Below are positions 32,118 to 40,794 of a stretch of 64,000 bases of DNA, piece after piece (within the stretch, counting starts at the first letter, position 1; every line of letters begins with the position of its first letter). Origin of the DNA: Thermostichus lividus PCC 6715 (GTDB lineage Bacteria > Cyanobacteriota > Cyanobacteriia > Thermosynechococcales > Thermosynechococcaceae). The notes beneath the pieces are model-generated. The model had not been told where the DNA came from and did not search any database. It saw only the letters and a program-made list of their open reading frames with translations. The stretch is taken from contig NZ_CP018092.1 of NCBI RefSeq assembly GCF_002754935.1, positions 1,922,001 through 1,986,000 on the forward strand. Direction: 5' to 3'. The translations under genes were made by a program, and so were the position numbers.

Positions 32118-33716
32118 ATGGCTCGCTGGACCGTGTGGGCAGTTCTAGGGATGGCGATCGCCAGTGTAGAGATTGTGCAGCCACGGGCAAGTCACGCGGC
32201 ATCCGTAACCGAAGTGGCTCGCATTGCCAAAAATATCACCGTCCTCATTGAGGGCAAGGGCAGCCATGGCTCCGGTATTTTACTCAAGCGCAGCGGCAAT
32301 ACCTATACCATCCTCACCGCACACCACGTTGTCGAAAAGCCCGGCGAGTATGCGGTCAAAACGGCTGATGGCCAGCGCCATACCATTAAACCCAACTCCA
32401 TTCGACCATTGCCGGGGGTTGATCTAGCAACCCTAGAAATTGAAACCAACCGGGAGTATGCCCTAGCCACCCTCGGCAACTCTACGGAGGCCATTGAAGG
32501 CATGACCGTTTTTGTGGCTGGGTTTCCCTCCCAAAATGCCTCCGTTCTCGGCGGCATTTACCAATTTACGGAGGGGCGACTTACCGCCAATGCCTCACGC
32601 CCGATCCAAGATGGGTATGCATTGGTCTATAGCAATGCCACTCTGCCGGGGATGAGCGGTGGGCCTGTGCTGGATGAAAATGGCCGACTCATTGGGGTGC
32701 ACGGCAGTGGGGATGTCGCCTCGACCCTGATTCAAGAGGGCAGCAAGACCAATAGTGTGTTTGTGAAGCGGGGCTTTAACTTAGGGATTCCCATCAACAC
32801 CTACGTCAGCCTTGCTACACCACCCTCCTTGCCTAGAACCGGCGGTTCACCGGCGATCGCCACTGCAAACACCCCCCCCAGTTTGCCCATGAAGCCAGCG
32901 GACTACTTCCTAGCCGCTGAAGCTCGCTTTCAGAAAAAAGACTTTGCTGGGGCTGCCGAAGCCTACACTCAGGCGATCGCCCTGAATCCCAACTACGCCG
33001 AAGCCTACCTTGGCCGTGCCGTTGCCCAGTTTTTTGCCCTTGTACCCAACCAAGACTTTACCCAACTGGGCGAAGAGCTGGGGGTTAAACACCTCAGCCG
33101 CCTCACCCAAGGCAACCCCATCCTCAAAGATGCCTTTCCACCGAACCCACCAACCCCCCTGCTAGAAACCTTTAGCCGCAATGTCGCCCAGCGACCCGGA
33201 ACCCTACAGCAGGATATTGCCAAAGCCATAGCGTTGAACCCCAGCTATGCGGAAGCCTATGGTGTCAGTAGCTTTTTGAATTTGTTGCTGGGTAACTTTG
33301 GCAACGCAGTCGCCGATATTGATCGCAGTCTAGCCATTAGCCCCAATAACAGTGATCTTCAAGTCATTCGCTCCTTGGCACTCTTTTTAAGTGGTGATTT
33401 TCGCCAAAGCATTCCTGCCTTTGATCAGCTGATTGCCGCCAATCCCAATAGCACCGACTACCATTTGCTCCGAGGTGTCGCCGCCTTTTTGATGGGCGAC
33501 TATGCCCTCAGCCGCCCGAGTTGGGAAGCGCTAGCGCGGCTCACCCCCAACGATCCGATGCCCTTTGCCGTACGCGGAGTCACCTACCTGCTGGAAGAAA
33601 ACCCGCGGGCAAGCTTGCCGGATCTGCGCCAAGCGGCGGAGTTGTATCGCCGCCAAGGCAATCGCGAATCCTATGAAGAATTGATGAGTGTGATTCGTGA
33701 GATTGAACGCCTCTAG
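32118..33716 (+). CDS. exported trypsin-like serine protease with C-terminal TPR repeats
   Basis: The 532-residue protein has a signal peptide (to about residue 28), a trypsin-like domain (about 30-235) with a complete triad (His70 in TAHHVVEK, Asp102 in GVDLATLE, Ser180 in GMSGGPV), a proline-rich linker, then TPR repeats (about 265-525; AAEAYTQAIALNPNYAEAYLG, DIDRSLAISPNNSDLQVI). It is predicted to be periplasmic or lumenal. TPRs suggest partner recruitment; no PDZ domain is present, unlike Deg/HtrA proteases. Upstream of fni, 54 bp gap, same strand. Confidence 0.88.
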   Translation: MARWTVWAVLGMAIASVEIVQPRASHAASVTEVARIAKNITVLIEGKGSHGSGILLKRSGNTYTILTAHHVVEKPGEYAVKTADGQRHTIKPNSIRPLPGVDLATLEIETNREYALATLGNSTEAIEGMTVFVAGFPSQNASVLGGIYQFTEGRLTANASRPIQDGYALVYSNATLPGMSGGPVLDENGRLIGVHGSGDVASTLIQEGSKTNSVFVKRGFNLGIPINTYVSLATPPSLPRTGGSPAIATANTPPSLPMKPADYFLAAEARFQKKDFAGAAEAYTQAIALNPNYAEAYLGRAVAQFFALVPNQDFTQLGEELGVKHLSRLTQGNPILKDAFPPNPPTPLLETFSRNVAQRPGTLQQDIAKAIALNPSYAEAYGVSSFLNLLLGNFGNAVADIDRSLAISPNNSDLQVIRSLALFLSGDFRQSIPAFDQLIAANPNSTDYHLLRGVAAFLMGDYALSRPSWEALARLTPNDPMPFAVRGVTYLLEENPRASLPDLRQAAELYRRQGNRESYEELMSVIREIERL

Positions 33717-33770
33717 GGCTACCATAACTGCACAATTGCCAGTACAACCAGCCATAAGGAACAACCCACG

Positions 33771-34799
33771 GTGGACAGCCCCATAGAGCAACGGAAAGCA
33801 GAGCACCTCCAGCTTTGTATGAGTGATGATGTAGCCGCCAAGGAGAGCACCACAGGGCTGGAGCGCTACCGTTTTCGCCACTGCGCCCTGCCGGAACTGG
33901 ACTTTGCCGATATTGACCTGCGGGTCACCTTCTTAGGGTGGCCCCTGGCGGCTCCCCTCCTGATTTCCTCCATGACCGGCGGCACCCCCGACGCTGGGGA
34001 AATTAACCGACGGCTAGCACGGGTTGCCCAACAGATTGGCATTCCCATGGGGGTAGGGTCACAGCGGGTTATGCTGGAGCAACCGCAGGTGCGCGACACC
34101 TTTGCGATCCGCCAAGACGCCCCAACCATCCCCCTCTTGGCAAATTTAGGGGCAGTGCAGTTGAACTATGGCTGTGGGGTGGCAGAGTGCCAAAAAATTG
34201 TTGAGATGCTGGAAGCGAATGCCTTGATCTTGCACTTAAATCCCCTGCAGGAGGCGGTGCAAACCGAGGGCGATCGCAACTTTAAGGGGCTACTGCCGAA
34301 AATTGCCATGCTCTGCCAGACCTTACCCGTCCCCATCATCGTTAAAGAGGTGGGGAATGGCATCAGTGGTGAGGTGGCACAGCGGCTCATAGACGTAGGG
34401 GTTGCTGCCATTGATGTTGCTGGCGCTGGCGGTACCTCTTGGGCGAAAGTGGAAGCTGCCCGTGCTCACGATCAACGGCAACGCTACCTCGGCCAAGCCT
34501 TTGGAGAATGGGGTATTCCCACAGCGACCTGTATTGAGCAAATTCGTGCTAGGTTGCCGCAGGTTCCCCTGATTGCCTCTGGTGGGCTACAGCACGGAAC
34601 TGATGTGGCCAAGGTCTTAGCCTTAGGAGCGAATCTAGCGGGTTTGGCACGACCCTTTTTGCAAGCTGCCCACCAATCAGAGAACGCTCTTTACGAACGC
34701 ATTGAGCTAATTTTGGCTGAGTTAAAAACCATCTTGTTTTGTACGGGGAACCAGAGTATTGCCCACCTGCAGCAACGCCCTTGCCTTGAGCGTTGCTAG
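33771..34799 (+). CDS. fni: type 2 isopentenyl-diphosphate delta-isomerase
   Basis: This FMN-dependent enzyme interconverts IPP and DMAPP for isoprenoid, carotenoid and quinone synthesis. The 342-residue sequence has the KAEHLQLCM start region, [41 protein letters not shown] and [13 protein letters not shown], all type 2 signatures. The start is GTG at 33771 with an AAGGA ribosome binding site. The stop interlocks with the DUF2232-like gene at 34796-34799. Confidence 0.95.
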   Translation: MDSPIEQRKAEHLQLCMSDDVAAKESTTGLERYRFRHCALPELDFADIDLRVTFLGWPLAAPLLISSMTGGTPDAGEINRRLARVAQQIGIPMGVGSQRVMLEQPQVRDTFAIRQDAPTIPLLANLGAVQLNYGCGVAECQKIVEMLEANALILHLNPLQEAVQTEGDRNFKGLLPKIAMLCQTLPVPIIVKEVGNGISGEVAQRLIDVGVAAIDVAGAGGTSWAKVEAARAHDQRQRYLGQAFGEWGIPTATCIEQIRARLPQVPLIASGGLQHGTDVAKVLALGANLAGLARPFLQAAHQSENALYERIELILAELKTILFCTGNQSIAHLQQRPCLERC

Positions 34800-35506
34800 C
34801 GAGGCTCTTCCAAAACGGCTCGTAGCCACGGGGGCGGATCCGGAATGGGGTTGCCAAGGCGCTCTAGAAGTGTCCATGCCAAAATGTGGACAACCAAGGC
34901 ATAGACCGTGGACTGCAAAAAGACAAGCAGCAGCGCAACCACTTGGATAAGGGTGACCGTTGGTTCCAGCATTAGATTGAGGTTCACCAGTACCCAATCG
35001 ATAAAATTTGTTACCTGTTGATTAAAGTAAATCCACAGGTTCTCTCCTAAAAGGATTGAGACTAGCGTAATTTGAAAGAAAAACCCCGCCGTGCCGATCG
35101 CCGCCCCACTCAGGATAGACCGTCCCCAGCCTTGTTGTTTTGCCCAGCAGCCGCCAAAGATCACCCCCATGATGCCGTGGGGCAGCAAAAATTGCAGACT
35201 GCGCGGCGGCCCCATCAACACCGACAACAGCAGCGCACTGACGATGGCGGCCATCCATGCGGCACGCCGCCCCCAGCGTAGATACACCAAGGCAATGGGG
35301 ATGGGGAAAAAGAGGCGCAGCACCGGACCGACCGGCAGATAAAAGTTAATCACCCACATCAAGGCAGCGGTACTCGCCAGAAAGGCAGTTTCAGTAATGA
35401 CCAAGGTACGCTGTACCTGCGATCGCCCTAGGGCTTGAGCGTGCTCATGGGAAGCGATGGGGGGCACTGCCGGAAAATCATCATCCAAGGGATCGGTGGG
35501 TTTCAT
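34796..35506 (-). CDS. DUF2232-like integral membrane protein
   Basis: The 236-residue protein has about six membrane segments after a 35-residue polar N-terminus; [19 protein letters not shown] and [13 protein letters not shown] resemble DUF2232/YybS-like membrane proteins, which are of unknown function. Start ATG 35504-35506. Convergent with fni (4 bp overlap) and divergent from the amidotransferase gene, with 179 bp between starts. Confidence 0.7.
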   Translation of the reverse strand: MKPTDPLDDDFPAVPPIASHEHAQALGRSQVQRTLVITETAFLASTAALMWVINFYLPVGPVLRLFFPIPIALVYLRWGRRAAWMAAIVSALLLSVLMGPPRSLQFLLPHGIMGVIFGGCWAKQQGWGRSILSGAAIGTAGFFFQITLVSILLGENLWIYFNQQVTNFIDWVLVNLNLMLEPTVTLIQVVALLLVFLQSTVYALVVHILAWTLLERLGNPIPDPPPWLRAVLEEPR

Positions 35507-35685
35507 CCAAAGGTGTCGTCAGGGTTACAACGCTGTGTTAACACTCTAGCAAGTCTTGTTGCCAGCTACCAAACTGGATGCATCCTATCCCCCACAGGCA
35601 TTGGTGTCTGGTTATGATCAACGATGACCCCCTCGCGCTTCAGCCTAGCCACGTCCGACCTTTAATAGATTTTACGATTGAACCT

Positions 35686-36468
35686 ATGTGTCGTCTCTAC
35701 GCCTATATGGGGCGCAAAACAAGCCTTGCCTACGCCCTTGTGGATGCGCCCCATTCCTTACTGGTGCAAAGTTATCACCCCCGCGAGATGACCTCGGGAC
35801 TCCTGAATGCCGATGGCTTTGGAGTTGGCTGGTACCACACCCGTCAGGATCTGCTGCCTTATCTATATCGGCAAGTGATGCCCATGTGGCACGATGTTAA
35901 CTTTTTAGAGCATCTGAGCCGTTTCATCGACGCTCCCTGTTTTCTGGCCAATGTCCGCAGTGCCACCGTCGGCCAGCCTGTGCAGATCACCAATACCCAA
36001 CCGTTTCGTTGGGGACGCTGGCTGGGGGTTCACAATGGCTTTATCGATAACTTTCGCCAGACCTTGTATCGGCCAATGCGCGATCGCCTCTCGGATATTT
36101 GCTACAACATTGTCGAAGGCTCGACAGATTCAGAACACATCTTTGCTCTCTTTTGCAATGAGCTTGTCTTGAACCCGCAACTGTCGCCCGTGATGGTGCT
36201 ACGGCAAACCCTACAGATTATTTTTTCCCTTGCCCAAGCAGCGCGTACCAGTGTGAGTGCCGCCATTATTCTCACCGATGGCATGTATGTTTTGGCGGGG
36301 CGCTGTGCGCGATCGGTGCCTCCCCCCACCCTCTACTGGAGTCAGGATGCCGAAAAACTGCAAGTAGCCTCTGAGCCGCTAGATCAGGAAAACCAGTGGT
36401 ACCCGCTACCGGAAAATAAGCTGCTGTTGATGAGCTTGCAAAGTGAACCGGAAACCTACTCCTTCTAG
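35686..36468 (+). CDS. class II glutamine amidotransferase, EgtC-like
   Basis: The 260-residue protein begins MCRLYAYMGR. After Met removal, Cys2 would be the N-terminal nucleophile required by class II (Ntn) amidotransferases, which decides the start at ATG 35686 over upstream in-frame codons. GLLNADGFGVGWY, FLANVRSATVG and HNGFIDNF are typical of the EgtC/YafJ group. EgtC removes glutamate from hercynyl-glutamylcysteine sulfoxide in ergothioneine synthesis, but no other egt gene is nearby, so the substrate is unproved. Confidence 0.85.
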   Translation: MCRLYAYMGRKTSLAYALVDAPHSLLVQSYHPREMTSGLLNADGFGVGWYHTRQDLLPYLYRQVMPMWHDVNFLEHLSRFIDAPCFLANVRSATVGQPVQITNTQPFRWGRWLGVHNGFIDNFRQTLYRPMRDRLSDICYNIVEGSTDSEHIFALFCNELVLNPQLSPVMVLRQTLQIIFSLAQAARTSVSAAIILTDGMYVLAGRCARSVPPPTLYWSQDAEKLQVASEPLDQENQWYPLPENKLLLMSLQSEPETYSF

Positions 36469-36469
36469 C

Positions 36470-36580
36470 ACAAATGATAACGTTTTCCTGATTAAAGGCC
36501 TGCGTGCCATTATGGATGTTGCCGTTCTTGACGATATGAGTGGAGTGACAGCAAGGGCAGGTCAGCGAAGTCGTTGCCAA
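36470..36580 (-). mobile_element. IS1-type InsA N-terminal fragment
   Basis: From a TTG at 36578-36580 the minus strand reads MATTSLTCPCCHSTHIVKNG followed by NIHNGTQAFNQ. The CPxCxS...VKNGxxxxGTQ pattern is the N-terminal zinc-finger part of InsA-like IS1 transposases. After about 35 residues homology is lost at the end of the amidotransferase gene. No InsB, ends or target duplication could be identified, so this is a fragment. Confidence 0.5.
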
Positions 36581-36639
36581 GATGTAATTGAGATAACGTC
36601 GCCTTCCCTATCCTCACATCTTTAGAACTACCACATTAG

Positions 36640-36774
36640 GTTTTGTTGCAGGAGGACAGGTATTACGAACAGACGTATCAAAACCCAACATTAGGTACTG
36701 CTTTAGGCAAGCATATTTCACCAGAAGCGCTGCCGCTTGTAATTCGTGAACTCTTCGCGTCCCTGAAGCAATAA
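36640..36774 (+). pseudogene. unrecognised ORF fragment near the IS1 relic
   Basis: After an in-frame stop at 36637 the plus strand stays open for 44 codons and reads like protein (QTYQNPTLGTALGKH, ALPLVIRELFASLKQ), ending in TAA. I cannot assign a family. It may be the tail of a gene whose front was lost with the adjacent IS1 fragment, or chance. Confidence 0.25.
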
Positions 36775-36870
36775 GTCCATAGCTGGTTGCTGGCCGAGTC
36801 GCTGGGTAGAGCCGATTAATACAAGTAACGTATATGCTTAATACATAAGTTGCATAATAGCAAGAAAAAT

Positions 36871-36912
36871 GTAGCTGAATTTACAAAAATTCATGGTCTA
36901 GCTCCCTAAACT
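36871..36912 (+). promoter_or_regulatory. NtcA-activated promoter of the nir operon
   Basis: GTAGCTGAATTTAC at 36871-36884 is a perfect GTA-N8-TAC NtcA box. A -10 element TAAACT (TAN3T) follows at 36907-36912 after exactly 22 bp. This is the canonical class II NtcA arrangement, predicting activation under nitrogen limitation. The nirA start is 39 bp further on. Confidence 0.85.
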
Positions 36913-36951
36913 GGGGGTCAAGTTACCCAACGAGACGCAAAGGCTAAGACC

Positions 36952-38512
36952 GTGAGCAACAAAATTGAAACCATCAAACGTGAGAAAGATGGCCTTGCCG
37001 TCAAAAATGAGTTAGAGCACTTTGCTGCCATTGGCTGGGAAAACATTCCCGAAGCCGATCGCGATGTGCGCTTGAAGTGGTTGGGGGTTTTCTTTCGCCC
37101 CGTCACCCCAGGCAAGTTCATGATGCGGCTGCGGGTACCCAACGGCATTCTCACCAGTCAACAATTGCACACCCTCGGCAGCATTGTGGATCGCTATGGT
37201 GAGCACGGCAACGGCGACATTACCACCCGCCAAAATATTCAGATTCGCGGCGTGCCCATTGAGGATATTCCCAGCATTCTTCAGCAGTTGCACGAATGCG
37301 GCCTAACATCTGTGCAATCAGGGATGGATAACGTCCGCAACTTGACCGGTTCACCTGTTGCAGGCATTGATGCTGCCGAACTCATTGATACTCGCCCGCT
37401 GATCATGAAGTTGCAGGCCATGATCACCAACAACGGCCAAGGGAATCCTGAGTTCACGAACCTACCGCGCAAGTTCAACATTGCCATCGAGGGGGGGCGG
37501 GATAATTCCGTCCACGCGGAAATTAATGATGTTGCCTTTGTTCCTGCCTACCGCGAAGGGCGGCTGGGGTTTAATGTCTTAGTGGGTGGCTTTTTTCTCT
37601 GCCCGGCGCTGCGCTGCGGCTATTCCCCTCAATGCTTGGGTTCCCCCCGATGAGTCCGTTGTCGAACTGTGCCGAGTTATTTTAGAACTCTTCCGGGATC
37701 ATGGGCTGCGCGGCAACCGCCAAAAAGCTCGCCTGATGTGGCTCATCGATGAATGGGGGATCGATCGATTCCGCGCTGAAGTGGCGGCGAAACTGCCCTT
37801 TGAGCTATTGAGTGCCGCTCCTAACGATGAAATTGACTGGGACAAACGGGATCACTTGGGAGTACACCGTCAGAAACAGCGAGGACTTAATTATGTTGGC
37901 CTGCATGTGCCCGTAGGGCGGCTCTATGCCCCAGACTTTTACGAATTGGCGCGCCTTGCCCAAACCTACGGCCAAAAGGAAGTCCGCCTCACCGTTGAGC
38001 AAAACATTCTCATCCCCCATATTCCCGATGCAGTGCTACCTAGCCTACTTAAAGAACCCCTGTTACAAAAATTTCAGTTAGAACCGCCACCCTTGCAGCG
38101 ATCGTTGGTGTCGTGCACCGGGGCGCAATTCTGTAACTTTGCCCTCATTGAAACCAAAAACCGTGCCCTTGCGTTAGCTCGCTGGCTGGATCAACAACTG
38201 GTGCTGCCGCAACCGGTGCGCATCCACTGGACAGGGTGCCCCAACTCCTGTGGCCAGCCCCAAGTTGCCGACATTGGCCTGATGGGCACCAAAACCCGCC
38301 GGAATGGCGAAACCGTTGATGCGGTCGATCTGTACATGGGAGGCAAAGTAGGCAAAGACGCCCAGTTAGGAACCTGTGTCAAAAAAGCCATCCCCTGCGA
38401 TGAGCTACCCGACGTCCTACGGCAACTGTTAATTGAGCACTTTGGGGCGCGACCCATTACCTCGGATACCCCGCCTGCTACTACCCCTGCGGTGGCCATG
38501 GTGGTGCACTAA
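36952..38512 (+). CDS. nirA: ferredoxin-nitrite reductase, frameshifted
   Basis: NirA reduces nitrite to ammonium with six electrons from ferredoxin using siroheme and a 4Fe-4S cluster. The first frame (GTG start 36952, SNKIETIKREKDG) covers the N-terminal half including TTRQNIQIRGVPIEDI and ends soon after FNVLVGGFF. The second frame carries ARRCAAAIPLNAWVPPDE and the cluster ligands CTGAQFC and CPNSC to 38512. Removing one T from the T6 run at 37591-37596 gives one protein of about 519 residues. First gene of nirA-nrtABCD-narB behind the NtcA promoter. Confidence 0.95.
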
Positions 38513-38575
38513 AGATACCGCACCCAGTTCATGAATTCCCCTCTTGCAATGTAGAACATAAGGACTGAACACACT

Positions 38576-39877
38576 ATGACTCATTTTTCCCGTCGCCGTT
38601 TTCTAGTAACTGCCGCCGCCACCACCGCCGTCACTCTCCTCTCCCATGGTTGTAGTAGCAACCAACAAACCGCTGGCGAGGGACAGCCCACAACAGTGGC
38701 GGAAACGCCTGAGGTCACCACTGCCAAACTGGGCTTTATTGCCCTCACCGATGCGGCACCCTTAATCATTGCTAAGGAAAAGGGCTATTTTGCCAAGTAC
38801 GGGATGCCGGATGTGGAGGTGCTCAAGCAAGCCTCGTGGGGGGTAACTCGGGATAACCTCGTCCTTGGTTCTGCAGGCGGTGGCATTGACGGTGCCCATA
38901 TCCTTACCCCCATGCCTTACCTAATGACCGCAGGCACCATTACTGATGGCAAAAAAGTGCCTATGTATATCTTGGCGCGCCTCAACACCAATGGCCAAGG
39001 GATTCTTCTGGCCAATACCTACAAAGACCTAAAGGTTGGTACAGACAGTAGCCCCCTCAAGGAAGCCTTTGCCAAGACGAAGGCACAGGGCAAAGAGGTC
39101 AAAGTGGCCGTCACCTTTCCGGGGGGAACCCATGATTTGTGGATGCGTTATTGGCTGGCAGCAGGCGGTATTGACCCCGACAAGGATGTGTCGTTAATTG
39201 TGGTGCCCCCGCCCCAGATGGTGGCCAACATGAAAACGGGAACCATGGAAGCCTTCTGTGTCGGTGAACCTTGGCCTCTGCAAACGGTGAATCAACAGGT
39301 GGGGGTAGGTGCCATTACCACAGGGGAACTCTGGCAAGATCATCCGGAAAAATCCTTTGCGTTGCGAGCCGACTGGGTCGATCAACATCCCAAAGCAGCC
39401 AAGGCGCTCTTAATGGCGGTTATGGAGGCGCAGCAGTGGTGCGATCAAGATAGCAACAAGCCAGAAATGGCGCAGATTCTCTCGAAGCGGGAGTGGTTTA
39501 AGGTGCCGGTGGAGGACATTTTGGATCGATCGCTAGGCAAATTTAACTTTGGCAATGGTCGCACCCTTGAGGATACGAACCTGATGCAAAAGTACTGGCG
39601 GGATTCTGCCTCCTACCCTTATCAAAGTCACGATCTGTGGTTTCTCACGGAAGACATTCGCTGGGGCTACCTACCTGCTGATACGGATACAGCCGCCCTA
39701 ATTAAGGCGGTCAATCGCGAAGATCTGTGGCGAGAGGCAGCAAAAGCGCTTGGAGTACCCGCAGCGGAGATTCCCACAACCACTTCCCGTGGGGTGGAGA
39801 CATTCTTCAATGGGGTGGCCTTTGATCCCCAGAATCCTCAAGCTTATCTGAGCAGTTTGACGTTCAAGAAGGTTTAG
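38576..39877 (+). CDS. nrtA: nitrate ABC transporter substrate-binding lipoprotein
   Basis: NrtA binds nitrate/nitrite in the periplasm. The 433-residue precursor begins MTHFSRRRFLVTAAATTAV with twin-arginine and lipobox (LLSHGC) features. The mature part has LGFIALTDAAPLIIAKEKGYFAKYG and WGVTRDNLVLGSAGGGIDGAHI, typical of the NrtA/CmpA family. Gene position (after nirA, before nrtB) supports nitrate over bicarbonate. The gap to nirA is 63 bp. Confidence 0.96.
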   Translation: MTHFSRRRFLVTAAATTAVTLLSHGCSSNQQTAGEGQPTTVAETPEVTTAKLGFIALTDAAPLIIAKEKGYFAKYGMPDVEVLKQASWGVTRDNLVLGSAGGGIDGAHILTPMPYLMTAGTITDGKKVPMYILARLNTNGQGILLANTYKDLKVGTDSSPLKEAFAKTKAQGKEVKVAVTFPGGTHDLWMRYWLAAGGIDPDKDVSLIVVPPPQMVANMKTGTMEAFCVGEPWPLQTVNQQVGVGAITTGELWQDHPEKSFALRADWVDQHPKAAKALLMAVMEAQQWCDQDSNKPEMAQILSKREWFKVPVEDILDRSLGKFNFGNGRTLEDTNLMQKYWRDSASYPYQSHDLWFLTEDIRWGYLPADTDTAALIKAVNREDLWREAAKALGVPAAEIPTTTSRGVETFFNGVAFDPQNPQAYLSSLTFKKV

Positions 39878-39934
39878 CCCAACCCTAGGTAGCTGGTCAC
39901 AATTAGTGAAACATTAACGACAGGGATACACATC

Positions 39935-40774
39935 ATGACAAGTAGTTCTTTGAGAGTTTCGCGGCGGCAACGGTGGTTCAAACACGTGCAAAGGTTGCCA
40001 GTCTTTCGCAAGGTGCTCCTCGGTAGTTTGGGGGTGGTGTGTTTTTTAGCCCTCTGGCAATTGATTTGTATGGTGGGTCTATTAAAATTGCCCACTCCCC
40101 TGAAGGTGATTGCGGATACGTGGGAGTTAATCATTGATCCATTTTACACCGGCAGCGGTAATGATGTCGGTTTAGGTTGGCAGATTCTGTCGAGCCTGCG
40201 GCGGGTGGCGATTGGTTTTTCTCTAGCAGCGATCGCTGGCGTGGGGTTGGGAATGCTCATTGGCGCTAGCCGGGTGCTTTATGATGCGGTAGATCCCATT
40301 TTGCAGGTGCTCCGACCGGTTCCCCCCTTGGCTTGGTTACCGATTTCGCTGGCAGCCATGCGAGACAATGAGCCGGCGGCCATTTTTGTCATTTTTATTA
40401 CGGCGATTTGGCCGATCATTATCAATACTATTGTTGGCGTGCAGCAAATCCCCAAGGATTACAAAAATGTGGCGCGGGTACTGCGACTTTCCCGGAAGGA
40501 TTACTTTTTGAACATTCTGGTTCCAGCAACGGTGCCCTACGTGTTCACGGGTCTGCGGATTGGCATTGGCCTGTCATGGTTGGCCATTGTGGCAGCAGAG
40601 ATGCTCATTGGTGGCGTGGGGATTGGTTTCTTTATTTGGGATGCGTGGAACAGTTCCCTTGTCAGTGAAATTATTGTGGCCGTGATCTATGTCGGTATCG
40701 TTGGTTTGGTGCTGGATCGCTCTGTGGCGTTTGCGGGGCGGCTGCTCAGCCACGGCGACGAAGCTCATTCCTAA
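39935..40774 (+). CDS. nrtB: nitrate ABC transporter permease
   Basis: The 279-residue membrane protein has about six helices and the permease EAA-like loop (NVARVLRLSRKDYFLNILVP). RPVPPLAWLPISLAAM is a conserved stretch in NrtB/CmpB permeases. It forms the membrane channel for NrtA-delivered nitrate. It lies between nrtA (57 bp) and nrtC (20 bp). Confidence 0.96.
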   Translation: MTSSSLRVSRRQRWFKHVQRLPVFRKVLLGSLGVVCFLALWQLICMVGLLKLPTPLKVIADTWELIIDPFYTGSGNDVGLGWQILSSLRRVAIGFSLAAIAGVGLGMLIGASRVLYDAVDPILQVLRPVPPLAWLPISLAAMRDNEPAAIFVIFITAIWPIIINTIVGVQQIPKDYKNVARVLRLSRKDYFLNILVPATVPYVFTGLRIGIGLSWLAIVAAEMLIGGVGIGFFIWDAWNSSLVSEIIVAVIYVGIVGLVLDRSVAFAGRLLSHGDEAHS

Positions 40775-40794
40775 GCGTACCCTTACTTAAACCT

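Noticed and set aside
35578-35685. Longer N-terminus for the EgtC-like protein
   Set aside because: Class II amidotransferases need Cys directly after the initiator Met, which only the start at 35686 provides.
36812-36860. Second NtcA-like site, GTA-N9-TAC, upstream of nirA
   Set aside because: The spacer is 9 instead of 8 bp and no correctly placed -10 follows; the perfect site at 36871 explains the promoter.
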